A DNA stretch of 64,000 nt from Hippophae tibetana. Taxonomy: Eukaryota; Streptophyta; Magnoliopsida; Rosales; Elaeagnaceae. The notes beneath the pieces were generated by a model, which was not told the origin of the DNA, searched no databases, and saw nothing but the letters and a program-made list of their open reading frames with translations. Shown one piece after another: positions 21,950 through 34,624 of the stretch. A program made the position numbers and the translations under genes. How positions within the stretch are numbered: the stretch's first letter is position 1; each line of letters starts with the position of its first letter. The stretch lies in contig CM072810.1 of assembly GCA_037013495.1 (NCBI GenBank), positions 34,811,843-34,875,842 of the forward strand, written 5' to 3'.

Positions 21950-24406
21950 AATGATTTTATCAATCTAATTTTCTTGGCAAATAGGTCCACTAAACGTTTC
22001 AAGGAGTTGCTAATGTTTGAAAAACATTCCAAGACTTTGTCCAAAGTTACTTCCCCTTGCATTATATAGTGCTCAAAATTTCAATTCAACTTCATAAATC
22101 TAGATTGATTTTAATGTTGAAATGCTTATATGAGTGGTCTCAAAAATCATTCATGTTGTTTTGAAGAAGTACACTTTTAAATTAATTGTAATAATCATTT
22201 TAGAGACCTAATTACCTTTTTTTAATTATCCTAAATTTTTTTTTTCTTTCTATGAAATTTAGGAAATCACACTGCAAGTGGAGCCATTTTCTCTTCATTA
22301 TGATTAGACTCATCTTTTCTAACAATTGGGTCAAAAACATGTTCACTCTCACCACTATCCTTGATGTCTTGAGGGCCAATTTCTTTCCCTCCTCAAAAGT
22401 ATATTGCTGTCAACTGGGGCAAAAGTGATGCAGTTTGAATTCACTCTAACCACTATCCTTGATGTCTTGAGTGCCAATTTCTTTCCCTCCTCGAAAGTAG
22501 ATTGCTCTTAACTTGGGCAAAAGTGATGCACTTCGAATACTTACCTAACAGATTCATTTAAGAGTATGTTCGGTGGGCTTGTACATGGACTTAAGCAAGC
22601 TAACTTTGGCATTAAAATGATAAGGTAGTATAGGAATTATTTTCTCAATCTAATTTTCTTTGCAAATAGGTCCACCCAAGTTTTACAAGTAGTTGATAAT
22701 GTTTGAAAAGCATTGAAAGACTTTGTCCAAAGTTACTTCCCCTTGCATGATATAGTGCTCAAAATTTCAATTCAACTTCATAATTCTAGATTTATTTTAA
22801 TATTGAAATGCTTATATGAGTGGTCTCAGAAATCATTCATGTTGTTTTGAAGAATTACAATTTTCAATTAATTGTAATAATCATTTTAGGTCCCTAATTT
22901 CCTTTTTATAATAACCCTAAAAAAGGGTTTTTTTCTTTCTAAGAAATTTAGGAAATCACACTGCAAGTGGAGCCATTTTCTCTTCATTATGATTAGAGTC
23001 ATCTTTTGTAACACTTGGGTCAAAAACATGTTCACTCTCACCACTATCCTTGATGTCTTGAGGGCCAATTTCTTTCCCTCCTCGAAAGTATAATGCTCTC
23101 GACTAGGGCAAAAGTGATGCAGTTCGAATACTTGCCCAACAGATTCATTTAAGAGTATGTCCGGTGGGCATGTAAATGGACTTAAGCAAGGTAAATTTGG
23201 CATTAAAACGATAAGGTAGTATAGGAATGATTTTCTCAATCTAATTTTCTTTGCAAATAGGTCCACTAAACTTCTTCAAGGAGTTGATAATGTTTGAGAA
23301 ACATTGAAAGACTTTGTCCAAAGTTACTTCCCCTTGCATGATATAGTGCTCAAAATTTCAATTCAACTTCATAATTCTAGATTTATTTTAAAATTGAAAT
23401 GCTTATATGAGTGGTCTCAAAAATCATTCATGTTGTTTTGAAGAAATAAAATTTTAAATTAATTGTAATAATCATTTTAGAGCCCTAATTTCCTTTTTAT
23501 AATAATCCTTAAAAAGGGTTTTTTTCTTTCTAAGAAATTTAGGAAATCACACTGCAAGTAGAGCTATTTTCTCTTCATTATGATTAGAGTCATCTTTTGT
23601 AACACTTGGGTCAAAAACATGTTCACTCTCACCACTATCCTTGATGTCTTGAGGGCCAATTTCTTTCCCTCCCCGAAAGTCGATCGCTCTCAACTTGGGC
23701 AAAAGTGATGTAGTTCGAATACTTGCCCAACAGATTCATTACAGAGTATGTTCGGTGGGCATGTACATGGACTTAAGTAAGGTAACTTTGGCATTAAAAT
23801 TATAAGGTAGTATAGGAATGATTTTCTCAATCTAATTTTCTTTGCAAATAGGTCCACTAAACTTCTTCAAGTAGTTGATAATCTTTGAAAAACATTGAAA
23901 GACTTTGTCCAAAGTTACTTCCCCTTGCATGATATAGTGCTCAAAATTTCAATTCAACTTCATAATTCTAGATTTATTTTAATATTGAAATGCTTATACG
24001 AGTGGTCCCAAAAATCATTCATGTTGTTTTGAAGAAGTACACTTTTAAATGAATTGTAATAATCATTTTAGAGACCTAATTACCTTTTTTTAATTATCCT
24101 AAAAATGGTTTTTTTCTTTCTATGAAATTTAGGAATTCACACTGCAAGTAGAGCCATTTTCTCTTCATTTTGATTAGAGTCATCTTTTCTAACACTTGGG
24201 TCAAAAACATGTTCACTCTCACCACTATCTTTGATGTTTTGAGGGCCAATTTCTTTCCCTCCTCGAAAGTATATTGCTCTCAACTTGGGCAAAAGTGATG
24301 TAGTTCGAATACTTGCCCAACAGATTCATTTAAGAGTATGTTCGGTGGGCATGTACATGGCCTTAAGCAAGGTAACTTTGGCATTAAAATGATAAGGTAG
24401 TATAGG
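21950..24406 (+). repeat. Composite HOR unit, long form, copy 1 (2457 bp)
   Basis: Four monomers: composite (685), P/U (591), std with a U-like/T 3' half (591, carrying CCTTAAAAAGGG in place of the full hairpin) and std/S (590). The same markers recur 2457 bp downstream: TTTGAGAAACATTG near 23293 and 25750, GTCGATCGC near 23689 and 26146, and AAAATTATAAGG near 23797 and 26254. Confidence 0.92.
22342..22537 (+). repeat. 98-bp internal duplication in composite monomer 21950-22634
   Basis: Copy 1 22342-22439, copy 2 22440-22537. Copy 1 has CTCAAAAG and GCTGTCAACTGG. The monomer starts as Q and has the short CTAAA-T10 tract. Confidence 0.95.
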
Positions 24407-26863
24407 AATGATTTTATCAATCTAATTTTCTTGGCAAATAGGTCCACTAAACGTTTCAAGGAGTTGCTAATGTTTGAAAAACATTCCAAGACTTTGTCCA
24501 AAGTTACTTCCCCTTGCATGATATAGTGCTCAAAATTTCAATTCAACTTCATAAATCTAGATTGATTTTAATGTTGAAATGCTTATATGAGTGGTCTCAA
24601 AAATCATTCATGTTGTTTTGAAGAAGTACACTTTTAAATTAATTGTAATAATCATTTTAGAGACCTAATTACCTTTTTTTAATTATCCTAAATTTTTTTT
24701 TTCTTTCTATGAAATTTAGGAAATCACACTGCAAGTGGAGCCATTTTCTCTTCATTATGATTAGACTCATCTTTTCTAACAATTGGGTCAAAAACATGTT
24801 CACTCTCACCACTATCCTTGATGTCTTGAGGGCCAATTTCTTTCCCTCCTCAAAAGTATATTGCTGTCAACTGGGGCAAAAGTGATGCAGTTTGAATTCA
24901 CTCTAACCACTATCCTTGATGTCTTGAGTGCCAATTTCTTTCCCTCCTCGAAAGTAGATTGCTCTTAACTTGGGCAAAAGTGATGCACTTCGAATACTTA
25001 CCTAACAGATTCATTTAAGAGTATGTTCGGTGGGCTTGTACATGGACTTAAGCAAGCTAACTTTGGCATTAAAATGATAAGGTAGTATAGGAATTATTTT
25101 CTCAATCTAATTTTCTTTGCAAATAGGTCCACCCAAGTTTTACAAGTAGTTGATAATGTTTGAAAAGCATTGAAAGACTTTGTCCAAAGTTACTTCCCCT
25201 TGCATGATATAGTGCTCAAAATTTCAATTCAACTTCATAATTCTAGATTTATTTTAATATTGAAATGCTTATATGAGTGGTCTCAGAAATCATTCATGTT
25301 GTTTTGAAGAATTACAATTTTCAATTAATTGTAATAATCATTTTAGGTCCCTAATTTCCTTTTTATAATAACCCTAAAAAAGGGTTTTTTTCTTTCTAAG
25401 AAATTTAGGAAATCACACTGCAAGTGGAGCCATTTTCTCTTCATTATGATTAGAGTCATCTTTTGTAACACTTGGGTCAAAAACATGTTCACTCTCACCA
25501 CTATCCTTGATGTCTTGAGGGCCAATTTCTTTCCCTCCTCGAAAGTATAATGCTCTCAACTAGGGCAAAAGTGATGCAGTTCGAATACTTGCCCAACAGA
25601 TTCATTTAAGAGTATGTCCGGTGGGCATGTAAATGGACTTAAGCAAGGTAAATTTGGCATTAAAACGATAAGGTAGTATAGGAATGATTTTCTCAATCTA
25701 ATTTTCTTTGCAAATAGGTCCACTAAACTTCTTCAAGGAGTTGATAATGTTTGAGAAACATTGAAAGACTTTGTCCAAAGTTACTTCCCCTTGCATGATA
25801 TAGTGCTCAAAATTTCAATTCAACTTCATAATTCTAGATTTATTTTAAAATTGAAATGCTTATATGAGTGGTCTCAAAAATCATTCATGTTGTTTTGAAG
25901 AAATAAAATTTTAAATTAATTGTAATAATCATTTTAGAGCCCTAATTTCCTTTTTATAATAATCCTTAAAAAGGGTTTTTTTCTTTCTAAGAAATTTAGG
26001 AAATCACACTGCAAGTAGAGCTATTTTCTCTTCATTATGATTAGAGTCATCTTTTGTAACACTTGGGTCAAAAACATGTTCACTCTCACCACTATCCTTG
26101 ATGTCTTGAGGGCCAATTTCTTTCCCTCCCCGAAAGTCGATCGCTCTCAACTTGGGCAAAAGTGATGTAGTTCGAATACTTGCCCAACAGATTCATTACA
26201 GAGTATGTTCGGTGGGCATGTACATGGACTTAAGTAAGGTAACTTTGGCATTAAAATTATAAGGTAGTATAGGAATGATTTTCTCAATCTAATTTTCTTT
26301 GCAAATAGGTCCACTAAACTTCTTCAAGTAGTTGATAATCTTTGAAAAACATTGAAAGACTTTGTCCAAAGTTACTTCCCCTTGCATGATATAGTGCTCA
26401 AAATTTCAATTCAACTTCATAATTCTAGATTTATTTTAATATTGAAATGCTTATACGAGTGGTCCCAAAAATCATTCATGTTGTTTTGAAGAAGTACACT
26501 TTTAAATGAATTGTAATAATCATTTTAGAGACCTAATTACCTTTTTTTAATTATCCTAAAAATGGTTTTTTTCTTTCTATGAAATTTAGGAATTCACACT
26601 GCAAGTAGAGCCATTTTCTCTTCATTTTGATTAGAGTCATCTTTTCTAACACTTGGGTCAAAAACATGTTCACTCTCACCACTATCTTTGATGTTTTGAG
26701 GGCCAATTTCTTTCCCTCCTCGAAAGTATATTGCTCTCAACTTGGGCAAAAGTGATGTAGTTCGAATACTTGCCCAACAGATTCATTTAAGAGTATGTTC
26801 GGTGGGCATGTACATGGCCTTAAGCAAGGTAACTTTGGCATTAAAATGATAAGGTAGTGTAGG
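24407..26863 (+). repeat. Composite HOR unit, long form, copy 2 (2457 bp)
   Basis: Same four-monomer order and same total length as the preceding unit. Monomers at 24407 (685 bp composite), 25092, 25683 and 26274. The last ends with GGTAGTGTAGG rather than GGTAGTATAGG; that end variant recurs near 52020, 53790 and 60478 and links this boundary to distant parts of the array. Confidence 0.92.
24799..24994 (+). repeat. 98-bp internal duplication in composite monomer 24407-25091
   Basis: Copy 1 24799-24896, copy 2 24897-24994. Indistinguishable by eye from the one at 22342-22537, as expected from the 2457-bp HOR. Confidence 0.95.
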
Positions 26864-29226
26864 AATGATTTTCTCAATCTAATTTTCTTTGCAAATAGGT
26901 CCACTAAACTTCTTCAAGGAGTTGATAATGTTTGAAAAACATTGAAAGACTTTGTTCAAAGTTTCTTCCCCTTGCATGATATAGTGCTCAAAATTTCAAT
27001 TCAACTTCATAATTCTAGATTTATTTTAATATTGAAATATTTATATGAGTGGTCTCAAAAATCATTCATGTTGTTTTGAAGAAGTACACTTTTAAATTAA
27101 TTGTAATAATCATTTTAGAGACCTAATTGCCTTTTTTTAATTATCCTAAAAAATGTTTTTTTTCTTTCTATGAAATTTAGGAAATCACACTGCAAGTGGA
27201 GCTATTTTCTCTTCATTATGATTAGAGTCATCTTTTGTAACACTTGGGTCAAAAACATGTTCACTCTCACCACTATCCTTGATGTCTTGAGGGCCAATTT
27301 CTTTCCCTCCCCGAAAGTCGATTGCTCTCAACTTGGGCAAAAGTGATGTAGTTCGAATACTTGCCCAACAGATTCATTACAGAGTATGTTCGGTGGGCAT
27401 GTACATGGACTTAAGTAAGGTAACTTTGGCATTAAAATGATAAGATAGTATAGGAATGATTTTATCAATCTAATTTTCTTGGCAAATAGGTCCACTAAAC
27501 TTTTCAAGGAGTTGCTAATGTTTGAAAAACATTCCAAGACTTTGTCCAAAGTTACTTCCCCTTGCATGATATAGTGCTCAAAATTTCAATTCAACTTCAT
27601 AAATCTAGATTGATTTTAATGTTGAAATGCTTATATGAGTGGTCTCAAAAATCATTCATGTTGTTTTGAAGAAGTACACTTTTAAATTAATTGTAATAAT
27701 CATTTTAGAGACCTAATTACGTTTTTTTAATTATCCTAAAAAATGGTTTTTTTATTTCTATAAAATTTAGGAAATCACACTGCAAGTGGAGGCATTTTCT
27801 CTTCATTAGGATTAGAGTCATCTTTTCAAACAATTGGGTCAAAAACATGTTCACTCTCACCACTATCCTTGATGTCTTGAGGGAAAATTTCTTTCCCTCC
27901 TCGAAAGTATATTGCTCTCAACTAGGGCAAAAGTGATGCAGTTCGAATACTTGCCCAACAGATTCATTTAAGAGTATGTCCGGTGGGCTTGTAAATGGAC
28001 TTAAGCAAGGTAAATTTGGCATTAAAACGATAAGGTTGTATAGGAATGATTTTCTCAATCTAATTTTCTTTGCAAATAGGTCCACTAAACTTCTTCAAGT
28101 AGTTGGTAATGTTTGAAAAACATTGAAAGACTTTGTCCAAAGTTACTTCCCCTTGCATGATATAGTGCTCAAAATTTCAATTCAACTTCATAATTCTAGA
28201 TTTATTTTAATATTGAAATGCTTATATGAGTGGTCTCAAAAATCATTCATGTTGTTTTGAAGAAGTACACTTTTAAATTAATTGTAATAATCATTTTAGA
28301 GACCTAATTACCTTTTTTTAATTATCCTAAAAAATGGTTTTTTTCTTTCTATGAAATTTAGGAATTCACACTGCAAGTAGAGCCATTTTCTCTTCATTAT
28401 GATTAGAGTCATCTTTTCTAACACTTGGGTCAAAAACATGTTCACTCTCACCACTATCCTTGATGTTTTGAGGGCCAATTTCTTTCCCTCCCCGAAAGTC
28501 GATCGCTCTCAACTTGGGCAAAAGTGATGTAGTTCGAATACTTGCCCAACAGATTCATTACAGAGTATGTTCGGTGGGCATGTACATGGACTTAAGTAAG
28601 GTAACTTTGGCATTAAAATGATAAGGTAGTATAGGAATGATTTTCTCAATCTAATTTTCTTTGCAAATAGGTCCACTAAACTTCTTCAAGTAGTTGATAA
28701 TGTTTGAAAAACATTGAAAGACTTTGTTCAAAGTTTCTTCCCCTTGCATGATATAGTGCTCAAAATTTCAATTCAACTTCATAATTCTAGATTTATTTTA
28801 ATATTGAAATATTTATATGAGTGGTCTCAAAAATCATTCATGTTGTTTTGAAGAAGTACAATTTTAAATTAATTGTAATAATCATTTTATAGACCTAATT
28901 GCCTCTTTTTAATTATCCTAAAAAATGGTTTTTTTCTTTCTATGAAATTTAGGAAATCACACTGCAAGTTGAGCCATTTTCTCTTCATTATGATTAGAGT
29001 CATCTTTTCAAACAATTGGGTCAAAAACATGTTCACTCTCACCACTATCCTTGATGTCTTGAGGGACAATTTCTTTCCCTCCTCGAAAGTATATTGCTCT
29101 CAACTAGGGCAAAAGTGATGCAGTTCGAATACTTGCCCAACAGATTCATTTAAGTGTATGTCCGGTGGGCTTGTAAATGGACTTAAGCAAGGTAAATTTG
29201 GCATTAAAACGATAAGGTTGTATAGG
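26864..29226 (+). repeat. 2363-bp four-monomer HOR, second family, copy 1
   Basis: Monomers at 26864, 27455, 28045 and 28636 (591, 590, 591, 591 bp). The first and fourth share TTTGTTCAAAGTTTCTTCC and GAAATATTTATATG. The second is Q/R, with GGTTTTTTTATTTC as a private mark; the third is std with an S start and a T end. An offset of 2363 bp to the next unit is supported by the Q/R monomer that recurs at 29818 with the same TTTATTTC mark. Confidence 0.85.
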
Positions 29227-30997
29227 AATGATTTTCTCAATCTAATTTTCTTTGCAAATAGGTCCACTAAACTTCTTCAAGTAGTTGGTAATGTTTGAAA
29301 AACATTGAAAGACTTTGTCCAAAGTTACTTCCCCTTGCATGATATAGTGCTCAAAATTTCAATTCAACTTCATAATTCTAGATTTATTTTAATATTGAAA
29401 TGCTTATATGAGTGGTCTCAAAAATCATTCATGTTGTTTTGAAGAAGTACACTTTTAAATTAATTGTAATAATCATTTTAGAGACCTAATTGCCTTTTTT
29501 TAATTATCCTAAAAAATGGTTTTTTTCTTTCTATGAAATTTAGGAAATCACACTGCAAGTGGAGCCATTTTCTCTTCATTATGATTAGAGTCATCTTTTG
29601 TAACACTTGGGTCAAAAACATGTTCACTCTCACCACTATCCTTGATGTCTTGAGGGCCAATTTCTTTCCCTCCCCGAAAATCGATTGCTCTCAACTTGGG
29701 CAAAAGTGATGTAGTTCGAATACTTGCCCAACAGATTCATTACAGAGTATGTTCGGTGGGCATGTACATGGACTTAAGTAAGGTAACTTTGGCATTAAAA
29801 TGATAAGATAGTATAGGAATGATTTTATCAATCTAATTTTCTTGGGAAATAGGTCCACTAAACTTTTCAAGGAGTTGCTAATGTTTGAAAAACATTCCAA
29901 GACTTTGTCCAAAGTTACTTCCCCTTGCATGATATAGTGCTCAAAATTTCAATTCAACTTCATAAATCTAGATTGATTTTAATGTTGAAATGCTTATATG
30001 AGTGGTCTCAAAAATCATTCATGTTGTTTTGAAGAAGTACACTATTAAATTAATTGTAATAATCATTTTAGAGACCTAATTACCTTTTTTTAATTATCCT
30101 AAAAAATGGTTTTTTTATTTCTATAAAATTTAGGAAATCACACTGCAAGTGGAGGCATTTTCTCTTCATTAGGATTAGAGTCATCTTTTCAAACAATTGG
30201 GTCAAAAACATGTTCACTCTCACCACTATCCTTGATGTCTTGAGGGACAATATCTTTCCCTCCTCGAAAGTATATTGCTCTCAAGTAGGGCAAAAGTGAT
30301 GCAGTTCGAATACTTGCCCAACAGATTCATTTAAGAGTATGTCCGGTGGGCTTGTAAATGGACTTAAGCAAGGTAAATTTGGCATTAAAACGATAAGGTT
30401 GTATAGGAATGATTTTCTCAATCTAATTTTCTTTGCAAATAGGTCCACTAAACTTCTTCAAGTAGTTGGTAATGTTTGAAAAACATTGAAAGACTTTGTC
30501 CAAAGTTACTTCCCCTTGCATGATATAGTGCTCAAAATTTCAATTCAACTTCATAATTCTAGATTTATTTTAATATTGAAATGCTTATATGAGTGGTCTC
30601 AAAAATCATTCATGTTGTTTTGAAGAAGTACACTTTTAAATTAATTGTAATAATCATTTTAGAGACCTAATTACCTTTTTTTAATTATCCTAAAAATGGT
30701 TTTTTTCTTTCTATGAAATTTAGGAATTCACACTGCAAGTAGAGCCATTTTCTCTTCATTATGATTAGAGTCATCTTTTCTAACACTTGGGTCAAAAACA
30801 TGTTCACTCTCACCACTATCCTTGATGTTTTGAGGGCCAATTTCTTTCCCTCCTCGAAAGTATATTGCTCTCAACTTGGGCAAAAGTGATGTAGTTCGAA
30901 TACTTGCCCAACAGATTCATTTAAGAGTATGTTCGGTGGGCATGTACATGGCCTTAAGCAAGGTAACTTTGGCATTAAAATGATAAGGTAGTATAGG
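29227..30997 (+). repeat. Second HOR family, partial copy 2 (three monomers)
   Basis: Monomers at 29227, 29818 and 30408 (591, 590, 590 bp): std/T, Q/R, std/S. Private marks are CCCGAAAATCG near 29675, TTGGGAAATAGG near 29842, ACACTATTAAATT near 30040 and CTCAAGTAGGG near 30281. The third monomer ends in the CAAGGTAAC form and leads into a Q-type monomer rather than the expected fourth member. Confidence 0.85.
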
Positions 30998-32761
30998 AAT
31001 GATTTTATCAATCTAATTTTCTTGGCAAATAGGTCCACTAAACGTTTCAAGGAGTTGCTAATGTTTGAAAAACATTCCAAGACTTTGTCCAAAGTTACTT
31101 CCCCTTGCATGATATAGTGCTCAAAATTTCAATTCAACTTCATAAATCTAGATTGATTTTAATGTTGAAATGCTTATATGAGTGGTCTCAAAAATCATTC
31201 ATGTTGTTTTGAAGAAGTACACTTTTAAATTAATTGTAATAATCATTTTAGAGACCTAATTACCTTTTTTTAATTATCCTAAATTTTTTTTTTCTTTCTA
31301 TGAAATTTAGGAAATCACACTGCAAGTGGAGCCATTTTCTCTTCATTATGATTAGAGTCATCTTTTCTAACAATTGGGTCAAAAACATGTTCACTCTCAC
31401 CACTATCCTTGATGTCTTGTGGGCCAATTTCTTTCCCTTCTCGAAAGTATATTGCTCTCAACTAGGGCAAAAGTGATGCAGTTCGAAGACTTGCCCAACA
31501 GATTCATTTAAGAGGATGTCCGGTGGGTTTGTAAATGGACTTAAGCAAGGTAAATTTGGCATTAAAACGATAAGGTTGTATAGGAATGATTTTCTCAATC
31601 TAATTTTCTTTGCAAATACGTCCACTAAACTTCTTCAAGTAGTTGGTAATGTTTGAAAAACATTGAAAGACTTTGTCCAAAGTTACTTCCCCTTGCATGA
31701 TATAGTGCTCAAAATTTCAATTCAACTTCATAAATCTAGATTGATTTTAATGTTGAAATGCTTATATGAGTGGTCTCAAAAATCATTCATGTTGTTTTGA
31801 AGAAGTACACTTTTAAATTAATTGTAATAATCATTTTAGAGACCTAATTACCTTTTTTTAATTATCCTAAATTTTTTTTTCTTTCTATGAAATTTAGGAA
31901 ATCACACTGCAAGTGGAGCCATTTTCTCTTCATTATGATTAGAGTCATCTTTTGTAACACTTGGGTAAAAAACATGTTCACTCTCACCACTATCCTTGAT
32001 GTCTTGAGGGCCAATTTCTTTCCCTCCCCGAAAGTCGATTGCTCTCAACTTGGGCAAAAGTGATGTAGTTCGAATACTTGCCCAACAGATTCATTACAGA
32101 GTATGTTCGGTGGGCATGTACATGGACTTAAGTAAGGTAACTTTGGCATTAAAATGATAAAGTAGTATAGGAATGATTTTCTCAATCTAATTTTCTTTGC
32201 AAATAGGTCAACTAAACTTCTTCAAGTAGTTGGTAATGTTTGAAAAACATTGAAAGACTTTGTCGAAAGTTACTTCCCCTTGCATGATATAGTGCTCAAA
32301 ATTTCAATTCAACTTCATAATTCTAGATTTATTTTAATATTGAAATGCTTATATGAGTGGTCTCAAAAATCATTCATGTTGTTTTGAAGAAGTAACTTTT
32401 AAATTAATTGTAATAATCATTTTAGAGACCTAATTACCTTTTTTTAATTATCCTAAAAAATGGTTTTTTTCTTTCTATGAAATTTAGGAATTCACACTGC
32501 AAGTAGAGCCATTTTCTCTTCATTATGATTAGAGTCATCTTTTCTAACACTTGGGTCAAAAACATGTTCACTCTCACCACTATCCTTGATGTTTTGAGGG
32601 CCAATTTCTTTCCCTCCTCGAAAGTATATTGCTCTCAACTTGGGCAAAAGTGATGTAGTTCGAATACTTGCCCAACAGATTCATTTAAGAGTATGTTCGG
32701 TGGGCATGTACATGGCCTTAAGCAAGGTAACTTTGGCATTAAAATGATAAGGTAGTATAGG
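30998..32761 (+). repeat. Trimer related to the 1863-bp HOR but lacking the 98-bp duplication
   Basis: Monomers at 30998 (Q/R-like, 587 bp), 31585 (587 bp) and 32172 (590 bp). The first has CTTGTGGGCC and CGAAGACTTGCC, both also found in the first monomer of each 1863-bp unit downstream. The second starts with AATACGTCCACT, as the composite monomers there do, but ends in a normal T half. The third carries AGTAACTTTTAA, a 1-bp-short variant. The trimer may be an unduplicated relative, or a recombinant, of the composite HOR. Confidence 0.8.
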
Positions 32762-34624
32762 AATGATTTTATCAATCTAATTTTCTTGGCAAATAGGTCC
32801 ATTAAACGTTTCAAGGAGTTGCTAATGTTTGAAAAACATTCCAAGACTTTGTCCAAAGTTACTTCCCCTTGCATGATATAGTGCTCAAAATTTCAATTCA
32901 ACTTCATAAATCTAGATTGATTTTAATGTTGAAATGCTTATATGAGTGGTCTCAAAAATCATTCATGTTGTTTTGAAGAAGTACACTTTTAAATTAATTG
33001 GAATAATCATTTTAGAGACCTAATTACCTTTTTTTAATTATCCTAAATTTTTTTTTTCTTTCTATGAAATTTAGGAAATCACACTGCAAGTGGAGCCATT
33101 TTCTCTTCATTATGATTAGAGTCATCTTTTCTAACAATTGGGTCAAAAACATGTTCACTCTCACCACTATCCTTGATGTCTTGTGGGCCAATTTCTTTCC
33201 CTCCTCGAAAGTATATTGCTCTCAACTAGGGCAAAAGTGATGCAGTTCGAAGACTTGCCCAACAGATTCATTTAAGAGTATGTCCGGTGGGCTTGTAAAT
33301 GGACTTAAGCAAGGTAAATTTGGCATTAAAACGATAAGGTTGTATAGGAATGATTTTCTCAATCTAATTTTCTTTGCAAATACGTCCACTAAACTTCTTC
33401 AAGTAGTTGGTAATGTTTGAAAAACATTGAAAGACTTTGTCCAAAGTTACTTCCCCTTGCATGATATAGTGCTCAAAATTTCAATTCAACTTCATAAATC
33501 TAGATTGATTTTAATGTTGAAATGCTTATATGAGTGGTCTCAAAAATCATTCATGTTGTTTTGAAGAAGTACACTTTTAAATTAATTGTAATAATCATTT
33601 TAGAGACCTAATTACCTTTTTTAAATTATCCTAAATTTTTTTTTCTTTCTATGAAATTTAGGAAATCACACTGCAAGTGGAGCCATTTTCTCTTCATTAT
33701 GATTAGACTCATCGTTTCTAACAATTGGGTCAAAAACATGTTCACTCTCACCACTATCCTTGATGTCTTGAGGGCCAATTTCTTTCCCTCCTCGAAAGTA
33801 TATTGCTGTCAACTGGGGCAAAAGTGATGCAGTTTGTATTCACTCTAACCACTATCCTTGATGTCTTGAGTGCCAATTTCTTTCCCTCCTCGAAAGTAGA
33901 TTGCTCTTAACTTGGGCAAAAGTGATGCACTTCGAATACTTACCTAACAGATTCATTTAAGAGCATGTTCGGTGGGCTTGTACATGGACTTAAGCAAGCT
34001 AACTTTGGCATTAAAATGATAAGGTAGTATAGGAATTATTTTCTCAATCTAATTTTCTTTGCAAATAGGTCCACCCAAGTTTTACAAGTAGTTGATAATG
34101 TTTGAAAAACATTGAAAGACTTTGTCCAAAGTTACTTCCCCTTGCATGATATAGTGCTCAAAATTTCAATTCAACTTCATAATTCTAGATTTATTTTAAT
34201 ATTGAAATGCTTATATGAGTGGTCTCAGAAATCATTCATGTTGTTTTGAAGAATTACAATTTTCAATTAATTGTAATAATCATTTTAGATCCCTAATTTC
34301 CTTTTTATAATAACCCTAAAAAAGGGTTTTTTTCTTTCTAAGAAATTTAGGAAATCACACTGCAAGTGGAGCCATTTTCTCTTCATTATGATTAGAGTCA
34401 TCTTTTGTAACACTTGGGTCAAAAACATGTTCACTCTCACCACTATCCTTGATGTCTTGAGGGCCAATTTCTTTCCCTCCTCGAAAGTATATTGCTCTCA
34501 ACTTGGGCAAAAGTGATGTAGTTCGAATACTTGCCCAACAGATTCATTTAAGAGTATGTTCGGTGGGCATGTACATGGCCTTAAGCAAGGTAACTTTGGC
34601 ATTAAAATGATAAGGTAGTATAGG
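32762..34624 (+). repeat. 1863-bp composite HOR, copy 1
   Basis: Q/R-like monomer (587 bp, with CTTGTGGGCC and CGAAGACTTGCC), composite monomer (685 bp, starting with AATACGTCCACT) and P/U monomer (591 bp, hairpin 34312-34328). The P/U monomer ends in the std/S manner and leads into another Q monomer. Private marks: GTCCATTAAACG near 32800 and TTTGTATTCAC near 33834. Confidence 0.92.
33741..33936 (+). repeat. 98-bp internal duplication in composite monomer 33349-34033
   Basis: Copy 1 33741-33838, copy 2 33839-33936. Copy 1 has CTCGAAAG, so it lacks the CTCAAAAG change of the 20-25 kb cluster. The join reads TTTGTATTCAC, a private T that destroys the GAATTC site. Confidence 0.95.
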
